Shown here: piece by piece, positions 48,214-58,990 of the stretch | How the letters are laid out: every line of letters starts with the position of its first letter | How positions within the stretch are numbered: the stretch's first letter is position 1 | Translations under genes and position numbers: made by a program | The notes under the pieces: generated by a model | What the model was told of the DNA's origin: nothing | The model's input: only the letters and a program-made list of their open reading frames with translations | Database searches by the model: none | Assembly: GCA_015680685.1 (NCBI GenBank) | Contig: MNCI01007621.1 | Location: 962,787-1,026,786, forward strand | DNA from: Gnetum montanum | Taxonomy: Eukaryota > Streptophyta > Gnetopsida > Gnetales > Gnetaceae | DNA: 64,000 nucleotides | Reading direction: 5' to 3'

Positions 48214-48660
48214 CTAGGTTGCTAGTGGGGGTTTCTCTTGAAGGAGAAAAGACCGACACATTGCCACTATTAGGCTTTGGGTAGGTGAGGGGCCATCACA
48301 TTGTGGCAGCTTGATGACAAATGGTGGTTGTTTGGGAGTTGTTGTTGTGGGGCCAGCTCGTTGTGGCACCTTGATGACAAAGAGTTGTTTAGTAGTAGTT
48401 GTTGCTGCATCATGCCAATTTAACGTCTTAGCGGATGGTTGCTCCCAATTTAATTTCTTAGCAGACGGTTGCTGCCAATTTAACATCTTAGCGGACAAGT
48501 GGTTGGTTTGCCAGTTTAACATCTTAGCAGAAAGTTGCTGTGGGACCCTAACCACGAAGGGTGTTGTGGGTGCCCGAGGTGGCACTTTGACCACAAAGGG
48601 GGGCTTCTTGCTTGTGGAGGCCAAGGGGATCCTTGCCTTGCTGGGAGGCACTTGGATCAC
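48214..48660 (-). pseudogene. Repeat-rich linker between gag and protease
   Basis: An open frame with two interleaved peptide repeats: PFVVKVP / FVIKVPQRAGP (five variants) and SAKMLNW (four variants with K/T at the fourth position, 48415-48540). The DNA unit of the second is CCAATTTAACATCTTAGCGG. The inner element has one PFVVRIP copy. No domain recognised; it is probably a flexible linker. Confidence 0.7.
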
Positions 48661-50623
48661 AAAAGGTTGCTACGTAAGTTTAGACTTGCCTCCTATGCTG
48701 ATGGAGTTTATGAAATAAGGGGCATTGTCTACATTGGATTGGCTTGCTACGTCAAGCACTAGTTGGCCCCTTTCTATCATTCCTTGCATATCGTCCTACA
48801 AAGCTTGACAGTTGTCTGTACTGTGATTGGACATCTAATGGTAATGATAGTATTGGTCAAATTGGAAATGTTGTGGGATCAGGGGCTCATTTTGTATTGC
48901 TGAGGTGGGGTTCCTTAGTAGTTCGTAGTACTTGTCATGTCATTGGCGGGTAGTTTTTGATACTTGTTTGTATTGGATTTGCTCGGCTTTCAAGAGTTGA
49001 TCCAATAACTCCGAGGGGTTCATTGGAAATGGGGTGTACTTTGAGTGATCGTTACACTTAAAGTGGAGCCTTATAGTGGCTTGCATTGTGGACCTTGCCG
49101 ATGTGGGTGAGTTGGTACCAGAGTTGGCAACTTTGTGTGTCGGGGCCTTGGGCTACTTAGCCTTTGGGCCCTGGTCAGTTGCTTTTGTAGGTGTGGCTAC
49201 TATTGCCACTATTGTGTTTTGTTTGCATGAATTTTTGTAGGCCACGTAGGCTAGGTTATTACTTGCTTGCATTGCCTCCTCTATGCCCTTCATTTTGGCA
49301 AAGGCTTGGCTGAGAGACTTTGGGATTAGGTAGTACAGTTTTGACTTGATGAGGTCATTGATTGCACCTTTGAAAATGGCCAACAGGTGAGTCTTTGCTA
49401 GTAGCTTAATAATTTCTTGCAAGGTGGCACTCCATTGTTGGATGAATTTGGCCACGGGCTCTAGGGGCCCTTGCTTAACTTGCATGAGCTAGTTAAGAGT
49501 TGCTTTAGGTTTTAGGTTGTACTTGAAGCATGCCACAAAATGGTTGAGGAGATCCTCTAGGGAGGAGATTGAGGCTCTGGCTAGTCAAAGGCCTTGCTAA
49601 TGAGAGATGTGGGGAAAATGTGCATGATGACATGCAGCCATACTTGCAAAAGCAGGCACTTAGACTTGAATTTGACCAAGTGCATGTTGGGGTCGCCTTC
49701 ACCATTGTACTTGATGAGTTGAGGTAGCGGAACCCCAGTTGGAAGGGTTAGGGGTGGTACCGTAGGACTTATGGGGTCATCCTTGTAAACGTCCACCACC
49801 TTGACAATTTTGGAGGAGGTGGCCTTGAGCTAGTTGATCTCCTCCGTGAAACTGTTGATCAACTAGAATGCCTGATCCAGCTCGGAGGTGTGTCAACTGA
49901 TTGAGTTGGCTGGGCCTGTGTTGGTTGCACAACAAAGGGCTAGATTGTTGGTTGCGAAGTATGCCAATTTAATGTTGTAGCGGATTGATGCAGTTGATGC
50001 ATTGGCTAAGTGATGGACGCAGTGACCGAGGTAGGACACACATGCGTGGGTTGGATTGACTTCGAGGCCACTAATGAAATATGTGGGATGTAAGATGCTT
50101 GAATTGTTTACGATCGAGAGGTGGCCCCTGCGTAAATGTAGGGTTGGGAAGATGCAACAGTTGCTTGTGGGGAAGGCTAAATTGGCATGTTCACCATCTC
50201 AAAGAGGATAGGTGAACCAAACCAAGGAGGGGCCATACTGAGGAGTGGTTGTTGGAAGATGGTGTAAATAGGGCTCTCGCATTTGGAGTGGGCCTTAAAC
50301 TCATCTTCTTCCTTCTATGAGGCTTTCTTATCGGTTGTCTTTGCATTGCGCTTGTTTTCATGGATGAGTTGGGATAGTTACTGGTGCTAGGAATCCATGA
50401 ATGGGATTATATCGAACAAGGTAGGGTTGTATTCTTGTCTGTCCCGGTGGACTTGTTGGTAGTCCTGTTTTGCCTCTAGGTCAAGGTGATCCATGGGTAA
50501 TCCTACCTGGATTTTGGCACAAACAAAGTTATATTGTTTGTGGCTAAGTGCAGCATGCTTTGGCTAGATCGTGAAGGTGTCAAGTGTGTTAGACACCGAC
50601 GTGGAAGGTTGACTTGGATTCAT
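48660..50623 (-). pseudogene. Gag of the outer element
   Basis: ATG at 50623 (minus) opens MNPSQPSTSVSNTLDTF. A capsid-type Retrotrans_gag domain lies at 49153-49799: ISPTVPPLTLPTGVPLP, LIKYNGEGDPNMHLVKF, VKQGPLEPVAKFIQQW and SLSQAFAKMKGIEEAM. Near 48990-49040 the gag tail motif YYHYH-stop-MSNHSTDNCQALQDD corresponds to the C-x-YH...GH....C..LK motif of Tat-type gags. Several stops and one or more frameshifts are present. All blocks have counterparts in the inner element. Confidence 0.85.
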
Positions 50624-50659
50624 GTTTGTAGATCAGGTTGTGAGAGTTGTTGTTTGCAA

Positions 50660-50947
50660 AAAAAAAAAAAGGTCTAACTTTGAAAATTGCAGAAAAATGC
50701 CTAAGTCTTCCAGTAGTAGAAAATGGCTAAGTTTGGAAACTGTAAAAAATTGACTAAGTGTAAAACTCCAGAAAATTGGCTAAGTATGAAATTGCAAAAA
50801 TTTGGCTAAGTATGAAAATGTAGAAAAATTCCTAAGTCTCCCAATAGAAGAAAATGGCCAAGTATAAAAATGCAAAAAAATAACTAAGTATGAAAATGCT
50901 GAAAAAATTCCTAAGTGTAAAACTGCAGAAAAAATGCTAAGTATGGA
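50660..50947. repeat. Leader tandem repeat of the outer element, about 30-bp units
   Basis: About nine variants of AAAATTGGCTAAGTATGAAA lie between primer site and gag start. Confidence 0.85.
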
Positions 50948-51143
50948 GACTACGCTCCACACAAACTGTGCTCTCCACTTACTAGGCTCAAAGAGCGAAG
51001 ACTCATAAAAAAGTGGAGAACAACGTGATTTGGGTTGCTATGCAAGGTCTCAGGGAGACTGACAATGAGGACCAATCTACATTGACAAGGGTGTAGAGAG
51101 CACGCAAAGAAAACCACAATGGAGTGCAAAGAAGGAAACAATA

Positions 51144-51163
51144 GGCCCTCCTTCTAGTGTCAA
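51144..51163 (-). promoter_or_regulatory. Primer-binding site of the outer element
   Basis: Minus strand TTGACACTAGAAGGAGGGCC, four bases inside the LTR. It equals the inner element's TTGGCGCTAGAAGGAGGGCC except for two G-to-A type changes. The matching tRNA is not identified. Confidence 0.75.
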
Positions 51164-51167
51164 AAAT

Positions 51168-52516
51168 TGTAATAATAAAAAACATTGATGGCTGGAACAC
51201 TGAGGGGTTCATAGGTGCATAGCCTAACCTTGCATTTGAGTAAGGGCCTTGCTAAAGGTGTAGATGGGGTGCCCTAAACAGTCTTGTTAGTCGAATAGGG
51301 ACTTACGGAATGAAAATGGTGCTAATGCAAAAACAACGCTAAGTGTCGAGTGGTGTCAACTATGTGAACAATGTTGAGCGTAGTCAGTGTCAACCATGTC
51401 AATAGTTCCAAGCATAGTCACTTTTTTTGGTAGAAAATGGGAGTGCCAACATGTGTGGACTGCCACTCGAGCATAGTTGTAGGCCAAATGTGGATAAAAT
51501 GCAAAAAAAAAAAAATGCGAAGAAAATGCAAAGAAAGAAGAGAGAGAAACAGAACACTGCCCCAAATGGGGTTGAGCATAGTTAACACCAAAATGGATTT
51601 AGAAGGTATGTGATGTACAATAGGCATAGTGGGAGTGTAGTCACAGTCTCGATGGTGTCAGGTTGTGAAGTCTGGCACTCGCCATGATATACCGTGCCTG
51701 ATGGGTTGGCCACTATGGTTTATGGTGCGGTGTTTTGTAGGGATACAATAGGGCTACAGTGTACTGTGCAATGTTCTCTGCTTCTTTTTTGGTGTGGTGC
51801 CCTCTAGGTCTCATTTGCCCATAGAGATAAGTGCCAAGATGCCAAAATGCCAAATAAGAAATAAAAGTGTCAAGTGTCAACCCTAAAATGTTGGGGGTCC
51901 AGGGGTATTTATAGGGCTATGGTTAGCCCAAAATGTGGATCAAGTTCCACATGGTAGTGTGGTAGGTGGGATTACGCTTTACGGTAATTGGGACATGGAG
52001 TCAGGCTAGGCATCCACTAGGCAACAAGAAAAATTCAGAAAATTTTCTAAATCTGGAGATGACTAGAAAAAGTTCAAAAATTTTTCTAAGTCTGGTGATT
52101 ATGCTTGATCCCTTGCTATGCTCAACTCCCCTTGCTATGCTCTAGAGTGTAGTACTGGAAATTAGAAAAAATAAGCCAAAACCAGTGTTTTCATGCTGAC
52201 TATGCTCTAGAGTGTAGTCCTAGCAATGGAGAGCATAGTCTCAACACCTAGAAAATTTTGCAGCTTGTGTCATCATTCTGACACTTAAAAATCCTACAAA
52301 GCTAATGTTTGTGTGTTGACTACGTTGACTATGCTCTAGACCATAGTCCCAGCAGTGGAGAGCATAGTCTCAACACTAGAGAAAAAATTTTGCAAATTTG
52401 GTAGTTTGAGCTGACTACGCTCAACACTTAGAAAAATTTGGGCAAAGTGCCACTATTTTGACACTTAGCTAAATTTTCAGTCGAGATGCAAGGATCCAAA
52501 AAATTGTGGTGTTTTA
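51168..52516 (-). repeat. 5' LTR of the outer element (1349 bp)
   Basis: Aligned along its length with the split 3' LTR. TATA box (minus) at 51906-51913. U3 (52080-52480) contains repeated GACTATGCTC / GAGCATAGTC self-complementary blocks, some fused into imperfect 22-bp palindromes around CTAGAG. Confidence 0.92.
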
Positions 52517-52521
52517 GTTTG

Positions 52522-53700
52522 GAAATCTTGTGCAATGTCTTGTATCTTCTCCAACTTATGTCCCTCATGAACCAAATGGGGCAGCCTTTTTGACATGTTG
52601 TTAGCTTGTGTAGCTACAGAGAAGAAATGAGTGGGCCAATCCCCATCCTTTAGCCACTTGTTTTTAGAACGCTACCTCCAATATTCCATTTCTTCTTTAT
52701 CAAGCTTTTGAAGTTCAATGAGGAGCTCATTCTCTTCCTGGACCAAAGATTCCCCTATCTCCTATCTCGCTTGCATTACCAGAAGCTACTACTAGAGCAC
52801 CCCCCGATGGGAGCGAAAGGAATATTTCCCCTTCGACCTTAGAGACTAGATCTCCTCCTTTAGGAGGTTGAGGCCATTTTTTAGAAAATCTCATGGATCC
52901 TTGGCTGAAGAATATTTATCCTAGATAGTAGTCACCAAAGACCTTCACCATGGTTTTGAAAGCTATGTTCTCTTGAATTTGAATTATGATACTGGAGGTT
53001 GTGATTGTCACCCTATCTGACAGATCAATGATCTATGGCTTGAGGTCTACCTTTCCATCCCTATGACCTACACATCCTGCTCCAGTAGCAGGGTCAAGCT
53101 GACCCAAACCCGATTGATCTACGATAGCACCTTGTCATTTCCTTTTCTATGGTTGCTCTAGGTATAGAGGTAGTTACCAATGTCCATATCTGCAAGGTCG
53201 TGTTGTTGTAGGAATTTTTCAAAGTACTTTGCATTGGTAGGCACGGTGTAGTCTTCACCAGTCTTCTCCCAAGCATGTAGGTATTTTTTAAAGTCCCCCA
53301 TGAAAATCCACTTGCACTAGTTAGGAACCACCTTAGCCACTTGTTGAAGCTTGGTAAGCTGCATCTTCCACTTTTGCTCCCCATTGAAGTTCATGAGCTA
53401 GAGACTTGAGGAGGCCAGCCTGATTGTAATACTCCAATTTGAAGAATCCATGAGTTGGAATTTCAGCCTTGACATCACAACTAAACCACTAGCTCTCCTG
53501 TGGCAAGCCACCTGGTGAACTTGCCATTTGTCCCATTGCAGAAACCTAAATTCCTATTGTTGTAGCTTGGTCTCTTGCAAACAAAAAATGTCACATTGGT
53601 CTTGATACACAATTTCCTTCAGGGTATGATGCTTATAGAGTGTACCCTATCCTCGACAATTCCATGTCATGATCCTCATGGTTTACTGGTCAATCACTTT
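52522..53700 (-). pseudogene. LINE B endonuclease region
   Basis: Near 53560-53600 the minus strand gives a DIFCLQETKLQQ-type stretch, the metal-binding Glu motif of L1 endonucleases, preceded near 53640-53690 by a degraded WNCRG motif. The part at 53094-53384 contains the middle of the fold (FSWGTLKNTYMLG). The LTR element inserted at the 3' side of this region. Confidence 0.8.
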
Positions 53701-53759
53701 CGGTAGACCTCTTTCATGATCGTTTGAATTCCAAAATTGATTTCCAATTGGGTTTGTCT

Positions 53760-54860
53760 ATTGTATACTAGTGGCATGGACAACCTGCTGACCCTCCCAC
53801 CCTTTTTCAAAACCTTGAAACCCTTACCAACATCTGCACTAGGCTAGGTCACCTCCCCCAAGATAGGTCTGGTTGAACACCTAACCATGGACACACAACC
53901 TCCCAGGGGAGGCAATTCTTTGCCATGCACTAGCGAATCCAGGGGCATAGCAAAACCCTCCTCAGGATGAGTCCCTAGACTCAGTGGTGTGACTAGCTTA
54001 CTAGTAGACCCCAACCCCACATTGAGCATGTTACATGGCTTCAGTGCCTCAACTCCATTCAATGGCCTAGTCACCCCTTTAGGCCCTCTTGGTTGCATGT
54101 CAGGGTGCGCTCTAGCCACCTTGCATCCTTGTCATTTCACCTTCATCTAGTCATTACCTTCCATTAGTTTTGTAGCATTGGCAGCAACCTTGACCCTACA
54201 AGTGTCAGTGTGGTGGCCTGGCTTGCCATAGAACATACAATGGCTGGCCCTAGTGTTTCCTAGAGAATCCTTGACCAACAAGTTCTCATATTCAACCGAT
54301 ACACACTCCTCCCCAGATGGGAGGGCTAAGACCCCTTCCTTAAGTAGATCTTTAGGAGATAGGGACCCCCAAACATAAACATAGAATCTGGTGAAATCCA
54401 TGCACTCCATCAATGTGGTGAACTTATCTAATGCAATGAATTCCCCAAAGAACACTGCCAACCCCTTTATGAAAGATGATGTACAGAGCTCTTAGGGGAT
54501 CTCTAAGACTTGGATCCAGACCAAAGCATGAGAAAAGAGGTCCAAATCCTAGCCAAGAGCCATAGCATAAGGGCCAGTCACTAAGCAACAAAAAACCAAG
54601 GACCACCCAACAACACCCTATCCCAGTGTTGAACACTACAAAAAACAAAGAGGATAAGTTCCTCTGTTAAGCTTCTAACATTGACATTTTCAAGACCCCA
54701 AGTAGTAATGACCCATTATGGATGAGGTCCAACTTGGGTCTCACCCCTCTCGAAATGAAGTAGCTGATAATGCTCTGGTCAACAATGCGCAAGCCTTCTG
54801 ATATTAGTCGAGGGACCTCCAAATGCAATGAGCCATCAATGCACAACAGCATCCCAAAGA
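53760..54860 (-). pseudogene. LINE B ORF1 with altered zinc knuckle
   Basis: At 54147-54461 the minus strand reads FGEFIALDKFTTLMECMDF and YVWGSLSPKDLLKEGVLAL, then CMFYGKPGHHTDTC. This is the region after DUF4283 in plant L1 ORF1 plus its CCHC knuckle, with the second Cys changed to Tyr. LINE C has the same sequence at 60840-61080. A polar tail follows (53844-54119). Confidence 0.85.
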
Positions 54861-55082
54861 GCTCCTAGGTCTTATCCCTATCCCATAGTCCAACTGTGGG
54901 TTTTCCATAACCCCTCCCTAATTCAAATCCCCCTATGCATGCCCCAACATCAGCCTGCCCATCTACTACTCCATCACCATCACCATCCCCTACCCCCTAG
55001 GACTGGCCATGTTTTCCAACTCTCTTGCTTCCACTTTGATCATGCTCATTTTTTCCCAAATGATCCTTGGTTGAATAGATTT

Positions 55083-56577
55083 GATGATGAATAACATCAA
55101 ATATATTTTATGGTTTGAAGAAATTAGAACTAAATGTGTAAATCAGAAACATGCAGAGATGTACATTGTATCAGAGGAATCTTCCATAGATTGTTACGCT
55201 TGCTATTTGTTTTTCATTGTTGTTTTTTGGTTTAGAAAATCAGTAATGGTTAATCTAAAATCCAGATGTGTATTTTGTGCCAATTAAACATAATTCATTT
55301 GGCTTTTCATTCTGTTGGAATACTAAAGAATTAGAAATTATGCTTGAGGAGCATTGAAATTGTATCATCCATAGCTTGCATATTTTTCTTTGCAAGACAT
55401 TTTGAATCATACTAGATTCATCATCCGTTGCAATTAATTTCTCAAGGGTTAAAGAGAGGATAATATGATTACAATTACTAGCTAGTTGAGATGTAGCAGG
55501 TAATGGTGTTAGAAAAAAATGGCTAGTTCTAGGAAAAAGGGGGAAAAAAATTAAAGATATAACATCTGCAATAAAGACTAGTTGTAAGAACAAAAAATAG
55601 GAAAGAAGGAAGGAAAGGCAAAAACTTTTTTTTAAAGTGATATATGGCTAAAATAAAAATGGCTAGTTGTAGGACAAAAGTAGTACCAATAGAAGAGTAG
55701 GGAAAGTAGGGGATACAAGGGCTATTGTTAATTTAGTGGATATAGGGGGATAGTGCTTGCTTTTTAGGAAAAGTAAAACTACTATTTGAAAAAAAAAAAA
55801 AAAAACACAACGTTAAAACAAAATAAATAAAAAATAGTTCAAAAGAATTAGTTAAAAAAATACAAAAGATTCACGAGGGAAAAAGAAACCAAAAGTATTA
55901 TGATATAGCAATCATAATTAAGCTGACAATTTCTAACCTATATGGTAATGAGTTTGTACATAACCATCGAACAAACTACAAACTATTTAAAAAGAAATAA
56001 ATTAAGTGAGAAAAAAGATTAAATTTAAATTTATTTTGGAGGTCTGCTTAAAGCTATGTGTTTGTTGATTAGAAAATCAGAACTTATTTATTAGCATAGG
56101 CAAATTCAAGGCAACAAGGTTGATACTGTATCTTTTCTAGTAGCTAGAGTATATATGATATTATATGGACTAAATATTAGAGTGTTTTTGTTTTGTTTTA
56201 TTTTTTTTTTTTTGAGAAATGGTCAGGCAAAATTATATTAAGATGAAAATATGTACAGGGTGAGGGGAGTCCTCCCCCCATTGCAAAAAGACCAAAGACA
56301 AAACTGCATTCCCTTCCAAACTACCCTGTACATCATAAAAAACACATGGCATGCTTTTCCTTTAAGTAATACTATTAATGTGCATGATTTAATGTCTGAT
56401 TTTCCTATGGGCTGAATCATGGATATTGTATCATTGGTTACGACATAGTGAATAGATATGGCAATGGCTTCTTAGTTGCTATACTATTCTTGTATCTCAA
56501 TTTGCAATTTATTAGGCTTATGAATAATGTGTTTTCCTATAGTTTTAATCTCCATATGAATGATTATGTTGCTAAGG
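55083..56577. other. Spacer with first copy of a 1.3-kb duplication
   Basis: 55110-56428 is repeated at 56579-57906. It has no clear gene. Near 56205-56400 it contains a short LINE 3' tail (minus): T-run, GGTCAGGCAAAATTATATTA, and a GGGGAGTCCTCCCC hairpin. Confidence 0.7.
56205..56400 (-). repeat. LINE 3' tail fragment
   Basis: A T-run followed by conserved LINE 3' UTR sequence; repeated at 57675-57870 through the duplication. A similar tail starts the LINE fragment at 57950. Confidence 0.6.
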
Positions 56578-57653
56578 NATGGTTTGAAGAAATTAGAACT
56601 AAATGTGTAAATCAGAAACATGCAGAGATGTACATTGTATCAGAGGAATCTTCCATAGATTGTTACGCTTGCTATTTGTTTTTCATTGTTGTTTTTTGGT
56701 TTAGAAAATCAGTAATGGTTAATCTAAAATCCAGATGTGTATTTTGTGCCAATTAAACATAATTCATTTGGCTTTTCATTCTGTTGGAATACTAAAGAAT
56801 TAGAAATTATGCTTGAGGAGCATTGAAATTGTATCATCCATAGCTTGCATATTTTTCTTTGCAAGACATTTTGAATCATACTAGATTCATCATCCGTTGC
56901 AATTAATTTCTCAAGGGTTAAAGAGAGGATAATATGATTACAATTACTAGCTAGTTGAGATGTAGCAGGTAATGGTGTTAGAAAAAAATGGCTAGTTCTA
57001 GGAAAAAGGGGGAAAAAAATTAAAGATATAACATCTGCAATAAAGACTAGTTGTAAGAACAAAAAATAGGAAAGAAGGAAGGAAAGGCAAAAACTTTTTT
57101 TTAAAGTGATATATGGCTAAAATAAAAATGGCTAGTTGTAGGACAAAAGTAGTACCAATAGAAGAGTAGGGAAAGTAGGGGATACAAGGGCTATTGTTAA
57201 TTTAGTGGATATAGGGGGATAGTGCTTGCTTTTTAGGAAAAGTAAAACTACTATTTGAAAAAAAAAAAAAAAAACACAACGTTAAAACAAAATAAATAAA
57301 AAATAGTTCAAAAGAATTAGTTAAAAAAATACAAAAGATTCACGAGGGAAAAAGAAACCAAAAGTATTATGATATAGCAATCATAATTAAGCTGACAATT
57401 TCTAACCTATATGGTAATGAGTTTGTACATAACCATCGAACAAACTACAAACTATTTAAAAAGAAATAAATTAAGTGAGAAAAAAGATTAAATTTAAATT
57501 TATTTTGGAGGTCTGCTTAAAGCTATGTGTTTGTTGATTAGAAAATCAGAACTTATTTATTAGCATAGGCAAATTCGAGGCAACAAGATTGATACTGTAT
57601 CTTTTCTAGTAGCTAGAGTATATATGATATTATATGGACTAAATATTAGAGTG

Positions 57654-57685
<32 letters not shown>

Positions 57686-57907
57686 TTTTTGGAGAAATGG
57701 TCAGGCAAAATTATATTAAGATGAAAATATGTACAAGGTGAGGGGAGTCCTCCCCCCATTGCAAAAAGACCAAAGACAAAACTGCATTCCCTCCCAAACG
57801 ACCCTGTACATCATAAAAAACACATGGCATGCTTTTCCTTTAAGCAATATTATTAATGTGCATGATTTAATTTCTGATTTTCCTATGGGCTGAATCATGG
57901 ATATTGN
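56578..57907. other. Second copy of the 1.3-kb duplication, bounded by N
   Basis: N at 56578 and N at 57907 enclose 1328 bases nearly identical to 55110-56428. Differences are a few substitutions and a longer TTTTG run (57656-57680). The copy starts and ends exactly at the Ns, which points to a misplaced or alternative-haplotype contig rather than a biological tandem duplication. Confidence 0.85.
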
Positions 57908-58017
57908 GTGAATTGATTGAGTTAGTTGGCTTGTTTTTTATTTATTTATTATTTTTTTAACGAAAGGTCAGGGGATTGAATTAAAAGAAAGCATTTATAA
58001 AAGCTTGGTTTTTTTTT

Positions 58018-58043
58018 GGGGGGGGGGGGGGGGGGGGGGGGGN
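58018..58043. other. Assembly join: 25 G then N
   Basis: Exactly 25 consecutive G bases followed by one N. The same structure occurs at 61114-61139. Confidence 0.9.
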
Positions 58044-58389
58044 AAAAGCCCCCAAGGAATAGCTTCAGGGGTTAGAAACCATTGAGGTGGGGGAGGAAAA
58101 TCCCCCGCAATAAACAAAAACATGATCACCCCCCATGGGAAGTGGGATAGCAAATAAGGGGCACTTGCCCCAAAAACAAAAATTGGCCTATCACTACGCT
58201 ATCTGTAGTGCTACATTCAAAGTCATATCCCATGAAACCCAATACCTGCATCACTCAACCCCTCTTGGTCCTTGCGAAAGATGTCATCCAATGGATCTTG
58301 GCAGCTTGGAACAGGGGCACTACGCTAGCTCTTGGACATGCACCATGTTTAGAACTACCTGATAGTGTGTCAAGTCAACAAATGTTGCA

Positions 58390-58560
58390 ACTTCCTAAAA
58401 TTCCTTATACTACTGTTCACATTGCTTTTTGGCAGATTTGGTGGTGGCCTTATCAGGGTGGAACTTAGTAGAAGTAGTCATAATACATTTCCTCAACTTG
58501 GCCCATGAGACATTGTGATTTATTCCCATGACCACGTATGGGCATCATCCCATGTGAAAC
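58390..58560 (-). pseudogene. DnaJ-like (J) domain in the LINE fragment
   Basis: J-domains stimulate the ATPase of Hsp70 chaperones through an HPD motif. In one minus-strand frame: PYVVMGINHNVSWAKLRKC, then TTSTKFHPDKATTKSAKK (HPDK at about 58452-58463), then QCEQ-stop-YKEF-stop-EVATF. The order fits helix I (YxVLGI), helix II (LRK...), the HPD loop and helix III (AKKQCEQ). Three stops are TAG or TGA in place of probable Gln/Trp. LINE B has the same segment with HPDK degraded. Confidence 0.6.
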
Positions 58561-58569
58561 CATTGTTGG

Positions 58570-58990
58570 GCATTGGATTTGTGTGTAGCTTCGTTGTTCC
58601 TTTTAATTTGTTGCTTCTCCAAAAGGGCCTTGACACACTGCTCTTCCTTCTCTTTCTTTCTTTAGATCTGCTCCTTCTCCTCCTAATGTAGGTCCTCCCT
58701 AATTTGCTCCTAAATCTAGTCCTCCATTGCAGTTCTAAACATAGTGTCTTGTAGCTCCTTTTGATGATGCTCCTCTACTGCCATCTCTCTGAGTTACTGT
58801 TCTTTCTTCTGTCACTTAGCCTTGGCCTCCTCTTCTTATCGTGAGAGCTTGGCTTCTCATTGCACTTGTTCTTTTGCCCTAACTTTGCCTTTGACCTCAA
58901 CGATGGCCCTATGAAGGTTAGCTTCCAACTTATGTTGTAGCTCCCTACGAATATGATCTCAGCAGTTTGGATCTACTCTTGTAAGGATGG
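58570..58990 (-). pseudogene. Glu/Lys/Gln-rich coiled coil upstream of the J-domain
   Basis: Same frame as the J-domain: LREMAVEEHHQKELQDTMF, EQIREDL, RKKEKEEQCVKALLEKQQIK. Stops are at CAG/CAA positions. This matches the helix of LINE B (34400-34900), where M-E-D-stop and RQEELWRQ appear. Confidence 0.65.

Larger units (their letters stand above)
37494..52521 (-). mobile_element. Non-autonomous gag-protease LTR retrotransposon (outer element)
   Basis: Perfect 5-bp TSDs GTTTG (37494-37498 and 52517-52521) bound LTRs that start TGTAA and end in the complement of TGAAACACCAC. On the minus strand the internal region has a primer site, a gag that starts at 50623, and a protease, but no reverse transcriptase, RNase H or integrase. 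Enzymes would have to come from another element. It interrupts LINE B and is itself interrupted by the element at 38119-44183. Confidence 0.92.
33793..55082 (-). mobile_element. LINE-1-like retrotransposon B, full length, split by nested LTR elements
   Basis: Perfect 16-bp TSDs TTGGTTGAATAGATTT at 33793-33808 and 55067-55082 bound the LINE at 33809-55066. Removing the LTR insertion (37499-52521) leaves about 6.2 kb, a normal full length. Minus-strand order: ORF1 (53760-54860), endonuclease (52522-53700), RT (36000-37498), zf-RVT, extra domain, coiled coil, J-like region, then a T-run for poly(A). The ORFs are broken. Confidence 0.93.

Noticed and set aside
56448-56756. 102-codon frame across the N at 56578
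   Set aside because: It joins two contigs through an unknown base; the second half is the duplicated sequence.
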